Below the pieces are notes generated by a model. The model was not told the DNA's origin. It did not search any database and worked only from the letters and a program-made list of their open reading frames with translations. Below, one piece after another: positions 15,001-20,056 of a stretch of DNA of 64,000 nt. The translations under genes were made by a program, and so were the position numbers. Source of the stretch: Paenibacillus pinihumi DSM 23905 = JCM 16419 (GTDB taxonomy: Bacteria; Bacillota; Bacilli; Paenibacillales; Paenibacillaceae); the NCBI RefSeq assembly GCF_000422505.1, contig NZ_KE383871.1, positions 12,321-76,320 on the forward strand, given 5' to 3'. The stretch's first letter is position 1; each line of letters opens with the position of its first letter.

Positions 15001-16870
15001 GTTCAATCATAACACCCTTCGGATTGCCTGTGGTTCCGGAAGTGTAGATTACATAGGCCAAATGATTCGGATTGGTGACCGGCTCCAGGTTATTGCCTGC
15101 TTCGCCATAGCTGCTTTCTTCATCAAGCAAAACCCAAGCTCCGGTGTAGCCAATTCGGGATTGCAAATGACTCTGCGATACTAATACCCGTGCATTTGAG
15201 TCTCCAAGTATATACAGGATGCGCTCTTCCGGATAATCCGGATCTATCGGAACATAGGCTCCTCCTGCCTTTAATACAGCAAGAATGCCGATGACCATTT
15301 CCAAGGATCGGTCTGCCATAATGCCCACAAACTGTTCTGCAGCTACACCCTGGGCTCTAAGGGTTCGGGCAAGGCGATTGGCACGGTCGTTCAATTCCGC
15401 ATACGTCAGGAACTTTTCATCGTACATGACGGCAACCTTGTCCGGCGTACGTTCAACTTGCTGCTCAAACAGCTGATGAACAGTCATATCCATCGGATAC
15501 GATGCTGCCGAAGCACAGTTGAATCGGGTCAATATAGTCTGAGCCTCTTGCTCGCCAATCATCGAGAGCTGCTTCAAGGTCCTCTCCGGATTGCGAAGCA
15601 TTTGTTCTACGATAATCATCAGTTGTTCCATCATGCGATTGATTTCGACTTCCTCGAACAACTGCATGCGATAATCCAAGTTGAACGTCATTTGCTTGTC
15701 ATCAAACATATCCTCTACCTGAATGGCCAAATCATCAACTTCATGTCCGCAAAAGCTGCTGCGCTGACGAACCGTAAGATCGCCATAGGTTGTCCAGTTG
15801 ATTGGTATATAGTTGATAGAAATACGGTACAAATCCTGGATATCGGACCGGCTGCTCCGATCCCTCAAATCGAGAACAAGCTGATTATAAGGGTATTTTT
15901 GATGCCTGAGGTTTGCTTTTTGTTCCTTGGCAACACTATGCAGGAATGCCAGTACGTCCTGATCCGGGTCCAGTTTCATGCGTGTGGCTACTGTGCTTAC
16001 GAACATGCCGACCGCTTCTTTGTCCTGCTTGGAAGTCCGATTGGCGTAAGCAGTACCGATTGCAATGTCATTGTTCCCTGTCATCTTATACAGAAATGCA
16101 TATAAAGAACCCAAAAGTATTGTAAACACGCTAAGGTTATGCTGCTGGCTGAATTGATGCAGCCTTTCATAATTTTCACCGCTCACTGTGATACTTGCAC
16201 GCTTCGCTTCGGTACCAATGGAAAAAGGCGGATAGGCTTTGATGCCAAGCACTTCAGGCATGGTGCTGAATTTATCCAGCCAGAAGGCTTTATCTTTTGC
16301 GTACCGGTCAGAATGCTCGTATTCTCGTTCTGAGAGTATATAATTCAGATAAGTGCTTTCATTATTGCTGGCCGGCTCCTCCCCATTTGCAAGCTGAATA
16401 TAGTTTTCTATGACCTTATTGACGATACGATGAGAGGAAATTCCATCCGTGATCATATGGCTCATTTTCACATTGAACCAGAACTCTTCATCGTTGAAAT
16501 TAAAGACAACGAAATGATACAATTTTGAATCAAAAATATGAATCGGCGTAAAATTAAAGCGGTGCAACCAGGATTCAGCCTCGGCCCGGTTATCCCACTC
16601 TAAATAATCAACGGATGGAACAACTTGCTCCTGAGGAACAAAATGCTGCATTGGCTGATTGTCAGCCATCGCAATCCGAATGCGGAAAGCATCGTACTGC
16701 TTGATTACCAGGCTAATAGCCTGGTTCAACAGCTCTACGTTGACCTTGCCCCGAATGTACTTCGTGCCTGCAATAGTGGCAACCGACGTACCCGGATGCA
16801 TCATTTCCATGTACCAAATTCTGCGCTGCGCTTGTGTCAAAGGAAACCATTCGTTAGGATTCGCGTTCAC
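1..16870 (-). CDS. pbtA: NRPS, paenibacterin-like synthetase, first 4.5 modules (3' end beyond left edge)
   Basis: About 5,623 codons are open and the gene continues past the left edge. Domains by approximate residue: starter C 5-430; A1 470-960; T1 ~1000; E1 1050-1490; C2 1520-1950; A2 1985-2480; T2 ~2520; C3 2575-3000; A3 3030-3520; T3 ~3560; C4 3620-4040; A4 4080-4570; T4 ~4607; E4 4660-5100; C5 5130-5560; A5 cut. By manual alignment to the GrsA pocket, A1 and A4 read DVGEIGSVD (Orn), A2 DAFWLGGTF (Val) and A3 DFWNIGMVH (Thr). E domains carry HHAVIDG/HHAVVDG, and the C domain after each E is of D-accepting type. The N-terminal C domain implies fatty-acylation. D-Orn-Val-Thr-D-Orn equals paenibacterin residues 1-4, so A5 should take Ser. 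The start is GTG: the overlapping ATG is followed at once by TGA, and an AGGGGAGA site lies 7-8 nt upstream. The symbol rests on the substrate order, not on alignment. Confidence 0.85.
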   Translation of the reverse strand, partial: MNANPNEWFPLTQAQRRIWYMEMMHPGTSVATIAGTKYIRGKVNVELLNQAISLVIKQYDAFRIRIAMADNQPMQHFVPQEQVVPSVDYLEWDNRAEAESWLHRFNFTPIHIFDSKLYHFVVFNFNDEEFWFNVKMSHMITDGISSHRIVNKVIENYIQLANGEEPASNNESTYLNYILSEREYEHSDRYAKDKAFWLDKFSTMPEVLGIKAYPPFSIGTEAKRASITVSGENYERLHQFSQQHNLSVFTILLGSLYAFLYKMTGNNDIAIGTAYANRTSKQDKEAVGMFVSTVATRMKLDPDQDVLAFLHSVAKEQKANLRHQKYPYNQLVLDLRDRSSRSDIQDLYRISINYIPINWTTYGDLTVRQRSSFCGHEVDDLAIQVEDMFDDKQMTFNLDYRMQLFEEVEINRMMEQLMIIVEQMLRNPERTLKQLSMIGEQEAQTILTRFNCASAASYPMDMTVHQLFEQQVERTPDKVAVMYDEKFLTYAELNDRANRLARTLRAQGVAAEQFVGIMADRSLEMVIGILAVLKAGGAYVPIDPDYPEERILYILGDSNARVLVSQSHLQSRIGYTGAWVLLDEESSYGEAGNNLEPVTNPNHLAYVIYTSGTTGNPKGVMIEHRQLGALANAWKQAYRLDDLGIRTLQWASFSFDVFTGDMVRALLHGGELVICPAESRANPAAICELIAKYRIEMFESTPALVIPLMEYVYEHKKDISSLRLLIVGSDHCPATEYRKLVERFGAQMRILNSYGVTEACVDACYYEQNTAEFMQVLPIGKPLPSVSMYILDENKTLQPIGIIGELYIGGAGVGRGYLNREDLTTEKFVADPYAQGMMYRTGDLAKWLPDGNIEYLGRLDHQVKIRGNRVEIGEIETRLLQTSLVREAVITAREDENGLKVLCAYYVADAEIAVHQLRTALAEQLPDYMIPSYFMKLEQMPLTPNGKIDRNALPAPSGDSYTGKEFLEPRTDVEQALASVWQTVLGVKRVGLLDHFFELGGDSIKSIQVSSRMQQAGYKMDIRDMFKYPTIEQLSPHLAVVRRKAEQGEESGEVELTPILSWYFGQQMKHLHHYNQSIMLHGKEGFDEVALRKALHKLTEHHDALRIVFRRTEQGDYTAWNRRADEGELYQLDVMELRECAERGESVREQLVSAAEEIQAGIDLESGPLVRAGLFHCPDGDHLLIAIHHAVIDGVSWRILLEDLASGYEQALQGNEIHLPDKTDAFRLWSRQLAEYARQPAREQEITYWQHVAQANVQPLPTDKQGIALQQDSESVLIEWGQDETELLRGQAHRAYNTQMDDLLLAALGIAFQKWSGHERIRINLEGHGRETIIPDIDITRTVGWFTSEYPLLLETGQTQELSRTIKAVKETLRNVPDKGMGYGICRYLTKSGPASDWGAAPEVSFNYLGQFDQDFENSGFAQSPYSTGSNISGEQPRPYLLDINGMINGGKLQLDISYGRTQYEVSTIEQLAGLFKDSLTEIIEHCAGKEQSELTPSDVSLQRISIQQLEQIVERAGSLGEVEDLYALTPMQKGMWFHAAMDRKTGAYFELTRLTLKGELDIEAFAASWNALVARHAVFRTNFLVDADGEPLQVVFRNRRLELKYEDLRGLELSERATAIEQEADKERSEGFDLEYGNLMRVSILQTEQEVYEILWSSHHILMDGWCLPLVAKEVFGTYSSLVGDRKPVQASVPSYNQYIKWLERQDEPASAAYWQEFLSGFEESTVLPHSKARGQSGVYEAGQVLCELGTGLSLQISQVATLHQVTLYTLLQAAWGLLLQKYNGTSDVVFGSVVSGRPAELAGIEEMIGLFINTIPVRVNCQADVSFIEVMAQTQEQALSSAKHDYYPLYEIQAKSAQKQDLINHIMVFENYPMEQQLEQFGSLDGKGLKLANVVVSEQTNYDLNLIIMPGDNIVIRFEYNRQVLDSAGMNILKGHLLHVLEQLASNPQLSVSELQLATEAEQAVILNEFNDTAVKYPSEKTIHRLFEEQAKRVPDAVAAVLGNEKLTYGELNRRANRIAWELKNSGVCTGDLIGISVERSLEMLIGLLAILKTGGAYVPIDPAYPQERINAMLADTSISVMVTQQRLRSMWPENINVLVLDEMGTRFVPSSVEGHDGNLPDSGTGDGLAYVIYTSGSTGKPKGVCVTHRGVVRLVSSPTYVEIEAADVFLQGSTVSFDAATFEIWGSLLNGAVLAILPPGNQSLADWSEAIQQHRVTTLWMTAGLFQVMAEQHIDGFSGVRQLLVGGDVVSPSHARKVLEHHQGIRLINGYGPTENTTFTCCHSITEADLQHGSIPIGAPIGNTSVYVLDEAGRILPVGVIGELYTGGDGLATGYLNRPDLTAEKFVNHPFIPGGRLYRTGDLAKWLPNGTIEFMGRCDEQVKIRGYRIEPGEVLTHVLSCDQVGEAIVIAREDASGQNVLCAYFTAKTMLDPSVLSKRLAQELPAYMIPSHFIQIDELPLTPNGKVDRRALPVPEEGLRLHGLIRPRTELEEKLASIWKDVLGLEDIGATDSFFELGGHSLRATILVSKLHRELDVVLPLRDVFRCPTIEQMSAVIEGLQQEHFHAITRTEERDWYPVSSAQKRLFVLHQMEGAEQSYNMPGIMEIDGKLDRGRLELAFRGLIDRHGVLRTGFELRNGEPVQIVHDQVPFSVEYWQASEAEEAKAVTHAFVRTFQLNKPPLIRVGLIQLDAERHLLLFDMHHIISDGASMEILLEEFVALYGGGELPELHIQYKDYAVWQQSAEYLLRMEQQKAYWLETLRGELPVLQLPADYPRPAFRSFAGSTLEFSVPAGKTDGLKQLAAEADATMYMALLALYSSLLYKYTGQEDVIVGMPIAGRTHDDIQPLIGMFINTLPLRNYPAGEKTFRSYLEEVRNSTLHAYEHQEYPLEELIDHIQPTRDVSRNPVFDTVLVLQNTEKGEWSIDGLTVKPNPIEHNIAKFDLTLHIEEGEEGLICSIEYATALYKRDTIQRMAAHLGQMLEAVIDNPDLRLEQLSIVTEAEKHQLLEQFNDTSADYPRDKTIHRLFEEQVDRTPEAIAITAADGVMTYRELNEQANRLAWTLRAEGVGADKLVGIMAERTTDMLVGLLAILKAGGAYVPIDPEYPEDRIGYMLTDSGADILLLPKHLREQVEFAGKVLFLDDGQAYSGEASNPPAVNKPSDLAYVIYTSGTTGKPKGTLIAHKNVVRLLFNSKNLFDFNASDTWTLFHSFCFDFSVWEMYGALLYGGKLVVVPQLTAKSPAKFLELLAEERVTVLNQTPTYFYQLMREALADGSPELNIRMVIFGGEALSPQLLKDWREKYPATKLINMYGITETTVHVTYKEITEMEIGQARSNIGFPIPTLRIYILDANWQCVPIGVAGEMYVAGEGLARGYLNRPELTADRFVDNPFEPGSKMYKTGDLAKWLGDGNIEYLGRIDHQVKIRGYRIELGEVESQVTKLASVREAIVLAREESSGEKLLCAYFVADRQWTVSELRNELSQELPAYMIPSYFVQLERMPLTSNGKVDRKALPSPEGSIHTGAEYVAPRTPLEAGLARIWEQLLGLDQVSVNDNFFELGGHSLRATALVNKVHQELNIQLSLREVFRFPTIGEMAGAVSAMDKDTYSAIPVADAQEHYPVSSAQKRLYILHQLEGAEQGYNMPGIMLLEGRLDRNRFEASFHALIRRHAVLRSGFELVGGEPVQRVLDTVDFSVEYSKAGEHEVQQRVKQFIRAFELDQPPLLRVGLIEIEEAEDRYVLLFDMHHIISDGVSIGIVLQELSQHYHGESVPPLRIQYKDYAVWQQSEEQKEQLSKQQAYWLSQFRGELPVLELPTDFVRPAVQKYDGVTLPFRVDKQVSEGLKQIAADTGTTLYMVLLAAYTVLLQKYTGQGDIVVGTPIAGRTHGELQPLIGMFVNTLAIRTYPEGGKPFRSYLDEIKSTMLGAYEHQDYPFEDLVESLKLTRDLSRNPLFDTMFALDNTELLGDSLGEFQMKPYPMEYTISKFDVSLDIKEDQEGLDCSFEYATSLFTNETVVRMAQHFEQLLRGIVSEPGAKLEELGILTPNEYGEILHVFNQPQDEAASFGTVHCLFEEQAVRTPEHTAVVSGNERMTYRELNERANKLARTLRVQGVRPDELIGIMADRSLEMIVAVLAVLKSGAAYMPIDPEYPEDRIGYMLEDAAARLLLTQRHLQEKVAFEGTWVLLDEETAYHEDGTNLEPISKPSDLCYVIYTSGTTGNPKGVMIEHRQLAAMADSWKTEYGLHEPGIKWLQWASFSFDVFSGDLARTLLHGGELILCPSEARANPAAICELVRNTGIHMFESTPALVLPLMEHVHEHQLDIDSLKLLIIGSDLCPADDFRRLLDRFGSHLRIINSYGVTEACVDSSYYEPQSADTVRAVPIGKPLPHVSMYILGDNQSLQPVGLAGELYIGGAGVGRGYWRRPELTADKFVSDSFVTGQHMYRTGDLAKWLPDGNIELIGRTDHQVKIRGYRIEIGEVESKLQQTPDVREAAVAAREDGSGRKVLCAYYTSGRELTAGEWRAALSKELPSYMIPSHFLRLDRMPLTPNGKLDRKALPAPEGIAYTGTEYAAPRTDAEKALAAAWQSVLHVERIGTNDHFFELGGDSIKSIQVSSRLHQAGYKLEIRDLFKYPTIAQLGLHLQLASRIADQGEVSGAAELTPIQRWYFGLDLEDVHHYNQSVMLYRQDGFDETAVRKTLRKIVEHHDALRTVFRKTETGFAAWNRTIGEGELFGFITLDVANDEDGALAIEAKANEVQASIDLHDGPLVKAGLFRTEEGHHLLLAIHHAVVDGVSWRILLEDFAAGYEQACNGSDIRLPSKTDSYLAWSRSLVEHAASPSLTEERSYWNSVLNDGAASLPRDFDGRKGIQQDSSSVIITWSQQETEQLLKHVHRAYNTDMNDILLAALATAVRKWSGQKRVLVNLEGHGREPVSGELDISRTVGWFTSEYPVLLQSEPDQSLAYHIKGLKEKLRRIPNKGIGYGLCRYLSVQADDPKWGAAPDISFNYLGQFDQDSMGDGMSISPYSRGADASSKHDRQYALDINGAIENGTLSFDISYSSTEYRRETIEQMAGHMHASLQEIIAHCIAQEHTELTPSDLLLQGLSVGQLEQITEDTQDIGIIENMYMLTPMQKGMWFHNAVDGEEGAHGAYFEQTRFTLRGELDPDLFMRSLNKLAAKHAVLRTNFYSLDGEPVQIVFREGRIACTYEDLSQLPSGDQIAAIENIVSGDKQRGFDLQRDPLVRVTLMRTEALCCHVLWSSHHILMDGWCLPQLTDELFRTYAATAGQPSGFKLREEADSPDYSRYIEWLAGQDMDAAAEYWKGYLAGYDQQTRLPGGKSAGKDKQYVLEQAHLKLGTGLTSRLNRVAKQHQVTLNTWLQAAWGIVLQNYNGTEDVVFGGVVSGRPAEVPGVESMIGLFINTIPVRVSCAAETSFAEVAAQLQNTALESGRYDYYPLYEVQSGTSQKQDLISHIMVFENYPLDERMEQTGDDAGQGLSISDVQAAEQTNFDFNFMIVPGDDLLIRFDYNAQVYDRADMERLQNHLMHVLEQAADNPDVAVGKLELATEAEKAELIAAFNDTAADYPREQTIHGMFEEQVQRTPDAPAVLFGEGSLTYGEL

Positions 16871-17337
16871 ATTGACTCTCCCCTATAATTAGAAATATTC
16901 GTAAGCGTCTAGAACAGCAATCTGAAGTCTTTCCGGTTGAGTTCGCGATCATCTCCGCAGAAGAGATTAGATGCATAGCGATATGAAGTTTTTTAATTGC
17001 AATATTGAAATGCATAAGTGTGGTCAACAATTGTTGTCGGAATTGGGCAGGTATAGTCGATTATGAGGGCATCTAGGATGTAAAGGCAGTGAAACCTGAC
17101 TCATAGCAAAGATGCGATGGAGTGATTCATTAGATGATAATTATGAGAAATACCCGATTAAAAAGATATCTTGCTTAGTCGTTATTACACCCCCTTCTTA
17201 TTTGTCCGCTTGAAAAAAAGTTGAAAATGAAATAGCACCAATTTGCAGAGAAAGTTAATCATTTCCATAACGTATTATATACAGTATTAAAGGCATTGGC
17301 AATACGATTTACTATAAATTAACATAATTTAGACTCC

Positions 17338-17356
17338 GAAAATAATCACCATTATC
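17338..17356. promoter_or_regulatory. candidate Fur box upstream of the NRPS
   Basis: On the minus strand the 19 bases read GATAATGGTGATTATTTTC, which matches 15 of 19 positions of the classical GATAATGAT-A-ATCATTATC box. It lies about 470 bp upstream of the NRPS start. The distance and the mismatches make this only a candidate. Confidence 0.3.
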
Positions 17357-17528
17357 TGTAATTCCAATTTAATAAATTGTCTCTTCTGCCTTTACTACAC
17401 ACCATAAAACAGAAGACGCTCTAAGGCATTTTTGACTATCTGCCCTGTGCGTTGAGCCGTCCCTGTTCCGATTGTAATATAAAAATAAAGGGTTTGCTGG
17501 CTTGCTTATTTTAATAGAGTTGGACATC

Positions 17529-17563
17529 AAAAAGAGCCCCCCATTCTCTATGGAAAGGCTCTT
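17529..17563 (-). terminator. terminator of fur
   Basis: A 7-bp stem (17532-17538 with 17557-17563) is followed on the minus strand by a run of T. It starts 24 bases past the fur stop codon. Confidence 0.75.
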
Positions 17564-17587
17564 CCTGGTCCTGATTTGTCAAAATTA

Positions 17588-18067
17588 TTAAGAAACAGCT
17601 TTATGTTTTTTTTTGCAATTATTGTCTTTGCAGCTTTGATACACACCTGTAAAATCCAGTCTGTGATCGAGTACCTTGAAGCCGTACTCGCGTTCCAGTC
17701 GTTCTTCAAGCTCTGTCAGCCAGTCATCCTTAATTTCCTTCAATGCCCCGCAAGAATTGCAGATCAAATGATGATGCATATGCTCATGATCATCGCTGCG
17801 CAGGTCAAAACGTACAACACCGTCTCCAAAATTCATTTTTTCCACAATATGCAACTCGGCAAAAAGCTCCAGATTACGGTACACCGTCGCTATTCCGATA
17901 TCCGGGTTTTTCTGCTTGACCAGCAAAAATACGTCTTCAGCGCTTAAGTGGTCATTTTCATGCTCCAGCAGCACCTGCAAAGTAGCCTCCCGTTGGGTTG
18001 TAAGCTTGTAGCCCTTTGCTGTAAGCTGCTTATTAATTCTTGTAATTTCATCAGCAATAGTAATCAT
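17588..18067 (-). CDS. fur: Fur, ferric uptake regulator
   Basis: 159-residue iron-responsive repressor. The N-terminal winged helix contains YKLTTQREATLQVL and the recognition helix region ATVYRNLEL. The C-terminal metal-binding part has FGDGVVRFDLR, the His cluster HEHMHHH, a CxxC (CNSC) and a second Cys pair near the end (SCKDNNC). By memory it follows B. subtilis Fur closely through the first 80 residues, more so than Zur or PerR. ATG 18067 is preferred: the SD AGGAGG lies 11 nt upstream, whereas the upstream in-frame GTG overlaps that SD. It is transcribed away from rpmE2, with its own terminator at 17529-17563. It is the likely regulator of the Fur-like boxes at 18350, 29378 and possibly 17338. 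Confidence 0.92.
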   Translation of the reverse strand: MITIADEITRINKQLTAKGYKLTTQREATLQVLLEHENDHLSAEDVFLLVKQKNPDIGIATVYRNLELFAELHIVEKMNFGDGVVRFDLRSDDHEHMHHHLICNSCGALKEIKDDWLTELEERLEREYGFKVLDHRLDFTGVYQSCKDNNCKKKHKAVS

Positions 18068-18419
18068 TAATGGAGACACCTCCTCTTATTTCAAAAATAC
18101 AAGGGAACATGCGCTGCTCCCAGCTTCCCTATATTTCACTGCGAAGCTTATACGTACCCGCTATTCCGTCAGATCAGGCAATATCATCTGTCCAAAATCG
18201 ATTCATATCTATAGTTGAATTGAACGAGCCAAGGAACATTGTTTAGAATGATTACAATTTATATGTTAATACAATTTTGTGAAATAAGCAAATCAAATCA
18301 TCGGAATGGAACGTTTAAATATGATTTTTTTGGGGAAAATAATTGACAATGATAATAAATATCAATTATGATTTTATGTATAAATACGTAATAATTACTG
18401 TTTAAGGAGATGTAATGAG
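18068..18419. other. divergent promoter region fur / rpmE2
   Basis: 352 bases between the divergent starts, with no coding potential seen. It holds the rpmE2 promoter and Fur box. The fur promoter is not obvious. Confidence 0.6.
18343..18372 (+). promoter_or_regulatory. rpmE2 promoter with embedded Fur box
   Basis: TTGACA (18343-18348) and TATGAT (18367-18372) are 18 bp apart. The spacer contains TGATAATAAATATCA (18350-18364), which differs at one position from the 7-1-7 Fur consensus TGATAATNATTATCA. A repressor bound there would cover the promoter, so the gene should be expressed when the metal is scarce. Confidence 0.75.
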
Positions 18420-18671
18420 ATGAGAGAAGGAATTCATCCGGATTACCGGCAAGTTATTTTCTTAGATGTAAGCAGCGGATATAAATTTTTAAGCGGTTCA
18501 ACAAAGAGCTCCAATGAAATGATGGAATGGGAAGACGGTGAGAGTTATCCGGTAATCCGGGTGGAGACAAGTTCAGCATCCCATCCATTCTATACCGGCA
18601 AGCTTCGTACCGTATCAACCGGCGGCCGCGTTGACCGGTTCAACCAGCGCTTTGGTAAAAGCCAATCCTGA
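18420..18671 (+). CDS. rpmE2: 50S ribosomal protein L31 type B (zinc-independent)
   Basis: 83 residues. This is the alternative L31: it opens with the family's [12 protein letters not shown] and ends in [11 protein letters not shown]. It has no cysteine at all, so it lacks the zinc-binding CxxC pairs of type A L31. In Bacillus the paralogue (YtiA) replaces zinc-loaded L31 when zinc is short and frees zinc. An SD AAGGAG stands 11 nt before the ATG. Here the operator in the promoter looks like a Fur box rather than a Zur box (B. subtilis Zur sites have TCGTAAT half-sites). The gene faces alr, with a long hairpin between them. Confidence 0.93.
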   Translation: MREGIHPDYRQVIFLDVSSGYKFLSGSTKSSNEMMEWEDGESYPVIRVETSSASHPFYTGKLRTVSTGGRVDRFNQRFGKSQS

Positions 18672-18684
18672 TCAGTATCCCTCC

Positions 18685-18731
18685 AATCAAGCTGCAGAGC
18701 TTTCATGGATTGAAAACTCTGCAGCTTGATT
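18685..18731. terminator. 15-bp-stem hairpin between rpmE2 and alr
   Basis: A perfect 15-bp inverted repeat (18685-18699 with 18717-18731) and a 17-nt loop lie between convergent genes. T-tracts are weak on both strands. It probably serves as a shared terminator. Confidence 0.65.
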
Positions 18732-18773
18732 GTTCTACACGTCGGGCTTGGGGCACGTGGAAGGCGGGAAACC

Positions 18774-20012
18774 TCAACAGCTCTGCGTCAAGCGCCTGAG
18801 ATCTGCTTCAAACTTAATTGGCGCTGCTGCCGCTTTGTCAACAGTATGGTTTACAGTTGCTTCCTCTTTCTCCTGCAACTCATGTTTATACGAATCACTG
18901 GAGAACATTCGTACTACTCTTGCCGATATTGAAGTCGTGATTTCCTGGGGAGCTGTGTCCATTAACCGTGCCAGCTCAGAACAGGTTATTTCCTCCGCGC
19001 CCTGTCCCCCGATCAGCGTAACAAGTGTTCCTTCAGGGTAACCATGCGGGAGCCGGATCATCAGTTGATCCATACATATTTTCCCGGCAATGGGCACGCG
19101 CTTGCCGTCTATTAAAACGGCTGCACCACGCAAGCTTTGGGACCAGCCGTCCGCATAACCGAGCGGTATCGTGCCGATCCATTCATCCTCCCTGGCCTGA
19201 TAGGAGTTATTATAGCCGATATAGTCGCCCTTGCGGAGATGCTTGACTTGAATCAACCGGCTGTGAAGGCTCAAGGCAGGCTTAAGCTCAACTGGCACCA
19301 GTTCCTTAGGGTAAAAACCGAACAGCGCAGCACCAATCCGTACCATATCCATAGCAAGGCCCGGAAAACGGAGCGCTGCCGCACTGCCTGCACAATGACG
19401 TATACCCGGACGCAAGCCTGCTGCCCTTACCCAGCCCAACATCTCCTGAAAGCGTGTATATTGCTTTTGCAGAAAACGGATCTCTGCATGGCCAGCCGTT
19501 GCAAAATGGGTATAAACGCCAGCAATTTCAATATCCTTCTCCCTGATCCACGGCAGCATCGCATCCCAGTCTTCACGTTCCCGAATGCCAATCCGCCCAA
19601 GCCCTGTGTCCATTTTAATGTGCACCCGTACAGGCTGGGAGGGGTCCACTTGCTTGCAGTTGCGCATTTCCCGGAACCAGTGGGCAGAGGTTACGGTGAG
19701 CATCAGGTTGTAATGAACAGCCAGCTTCACCTGTTGCGGCTGAATCGGGGCAAGAATCAAAATGGGTGCCGTAATGCCGTGCTCCCTCAGTCTGATCGCC
19801 TCACTCAAGTAGGCAACAGCAAGCTGGTCTGCACCTGCCTCCAGCACAATTCTTACCGTTTCCAGATCCCCATGGCCGTAAGCATCCGCCTTGACAACAG
19901 CCATCAGGCTGACACCTTCAGGCAGCATCGATTTGATTGTTCCAGTATTGTACCGGATGGCTGATTCATCAACCTCTATCCATGTATCCCTGTATATTTC
20001 CGGTGCGAGCAT
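18774..20012 (-). CDS. alr: alanine racemase
   Basis: 412-residue fold-type III PLP enzyme interconverting L- and D-alanine in the cytosol. The PLP lysine is K41 in VVKADAYGHG. The second catalytic base is the Tyr in GYNNSYQA near residue 270. IPLGYADGW and GKICMDQ are also typical. Family members are usually 370-390 residues; here about 30 extra hydrophilic C-terminal residues follow the last recognisable motif. The start is ATG with an AGGAG site 9 nt upstream. It is the last gene of ddl-murF-alr: with Ddl and MurF it makes D-Ala, D-Ala-D-Ala and the complete UDP-MurNAc-pentapeptide. A different amino-acid racemase such as serine racemase cannot be excluded. Confidence 0.9.
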   Translation of the reverse strand: MLAPEIYRDTWIEVDESAIRYNTGTIKSMLPEGVSLMAVVKADAYGHGDLETVRIVLEAGADQLAVAYLSEAIRLREHGITAPILILAPIQPQQVKLAVHYNLMLTVTSAHWFREMRNCKQVDPSQPVRVHIKMDTGLGRIGIREREDWDAMLPWIREKDIEIAGVYTHFATAGHAEIRFLQKQYTRFQEMLGWVRAAGLRPGIRHCAGSAAALRFPGLAMDMVRIGAALFGFYPKELVPVELKPALSLHSRLIQVKHLRKGDYIGYNNSYQAREDEWIGTIPLGYADGWSQSLRGAAVLIDGKRVPIAGKICMDQLMIRLPHGYPEGTLVTLIGGQGAEEITCSELARLMDTAPQEITTSISARVVRMFSSDSYKHELQEKEEATVNHTVDKAAAAPIKFEADLRRLTQSC

Positions 20013-20056
20013 CGGTGTCCACTCCTTTTTTACTGCTTTCCTTTTCCTGTACAGCT

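Larger units (their letters stand above)
16871..17587. other. AT-rich intergenic leader of the NRPS
   Basis: About 700 bases lie between the NRPS start and the end of fur. I see no convincing gene. The stretch holds the fur terminator (17532-17563) and a weak Fur-like palindrome (17338-17356). The promoter of the NRPS operon must be here, but I could not pick a single clear -35/-10 pair. Confidence 0.6.
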
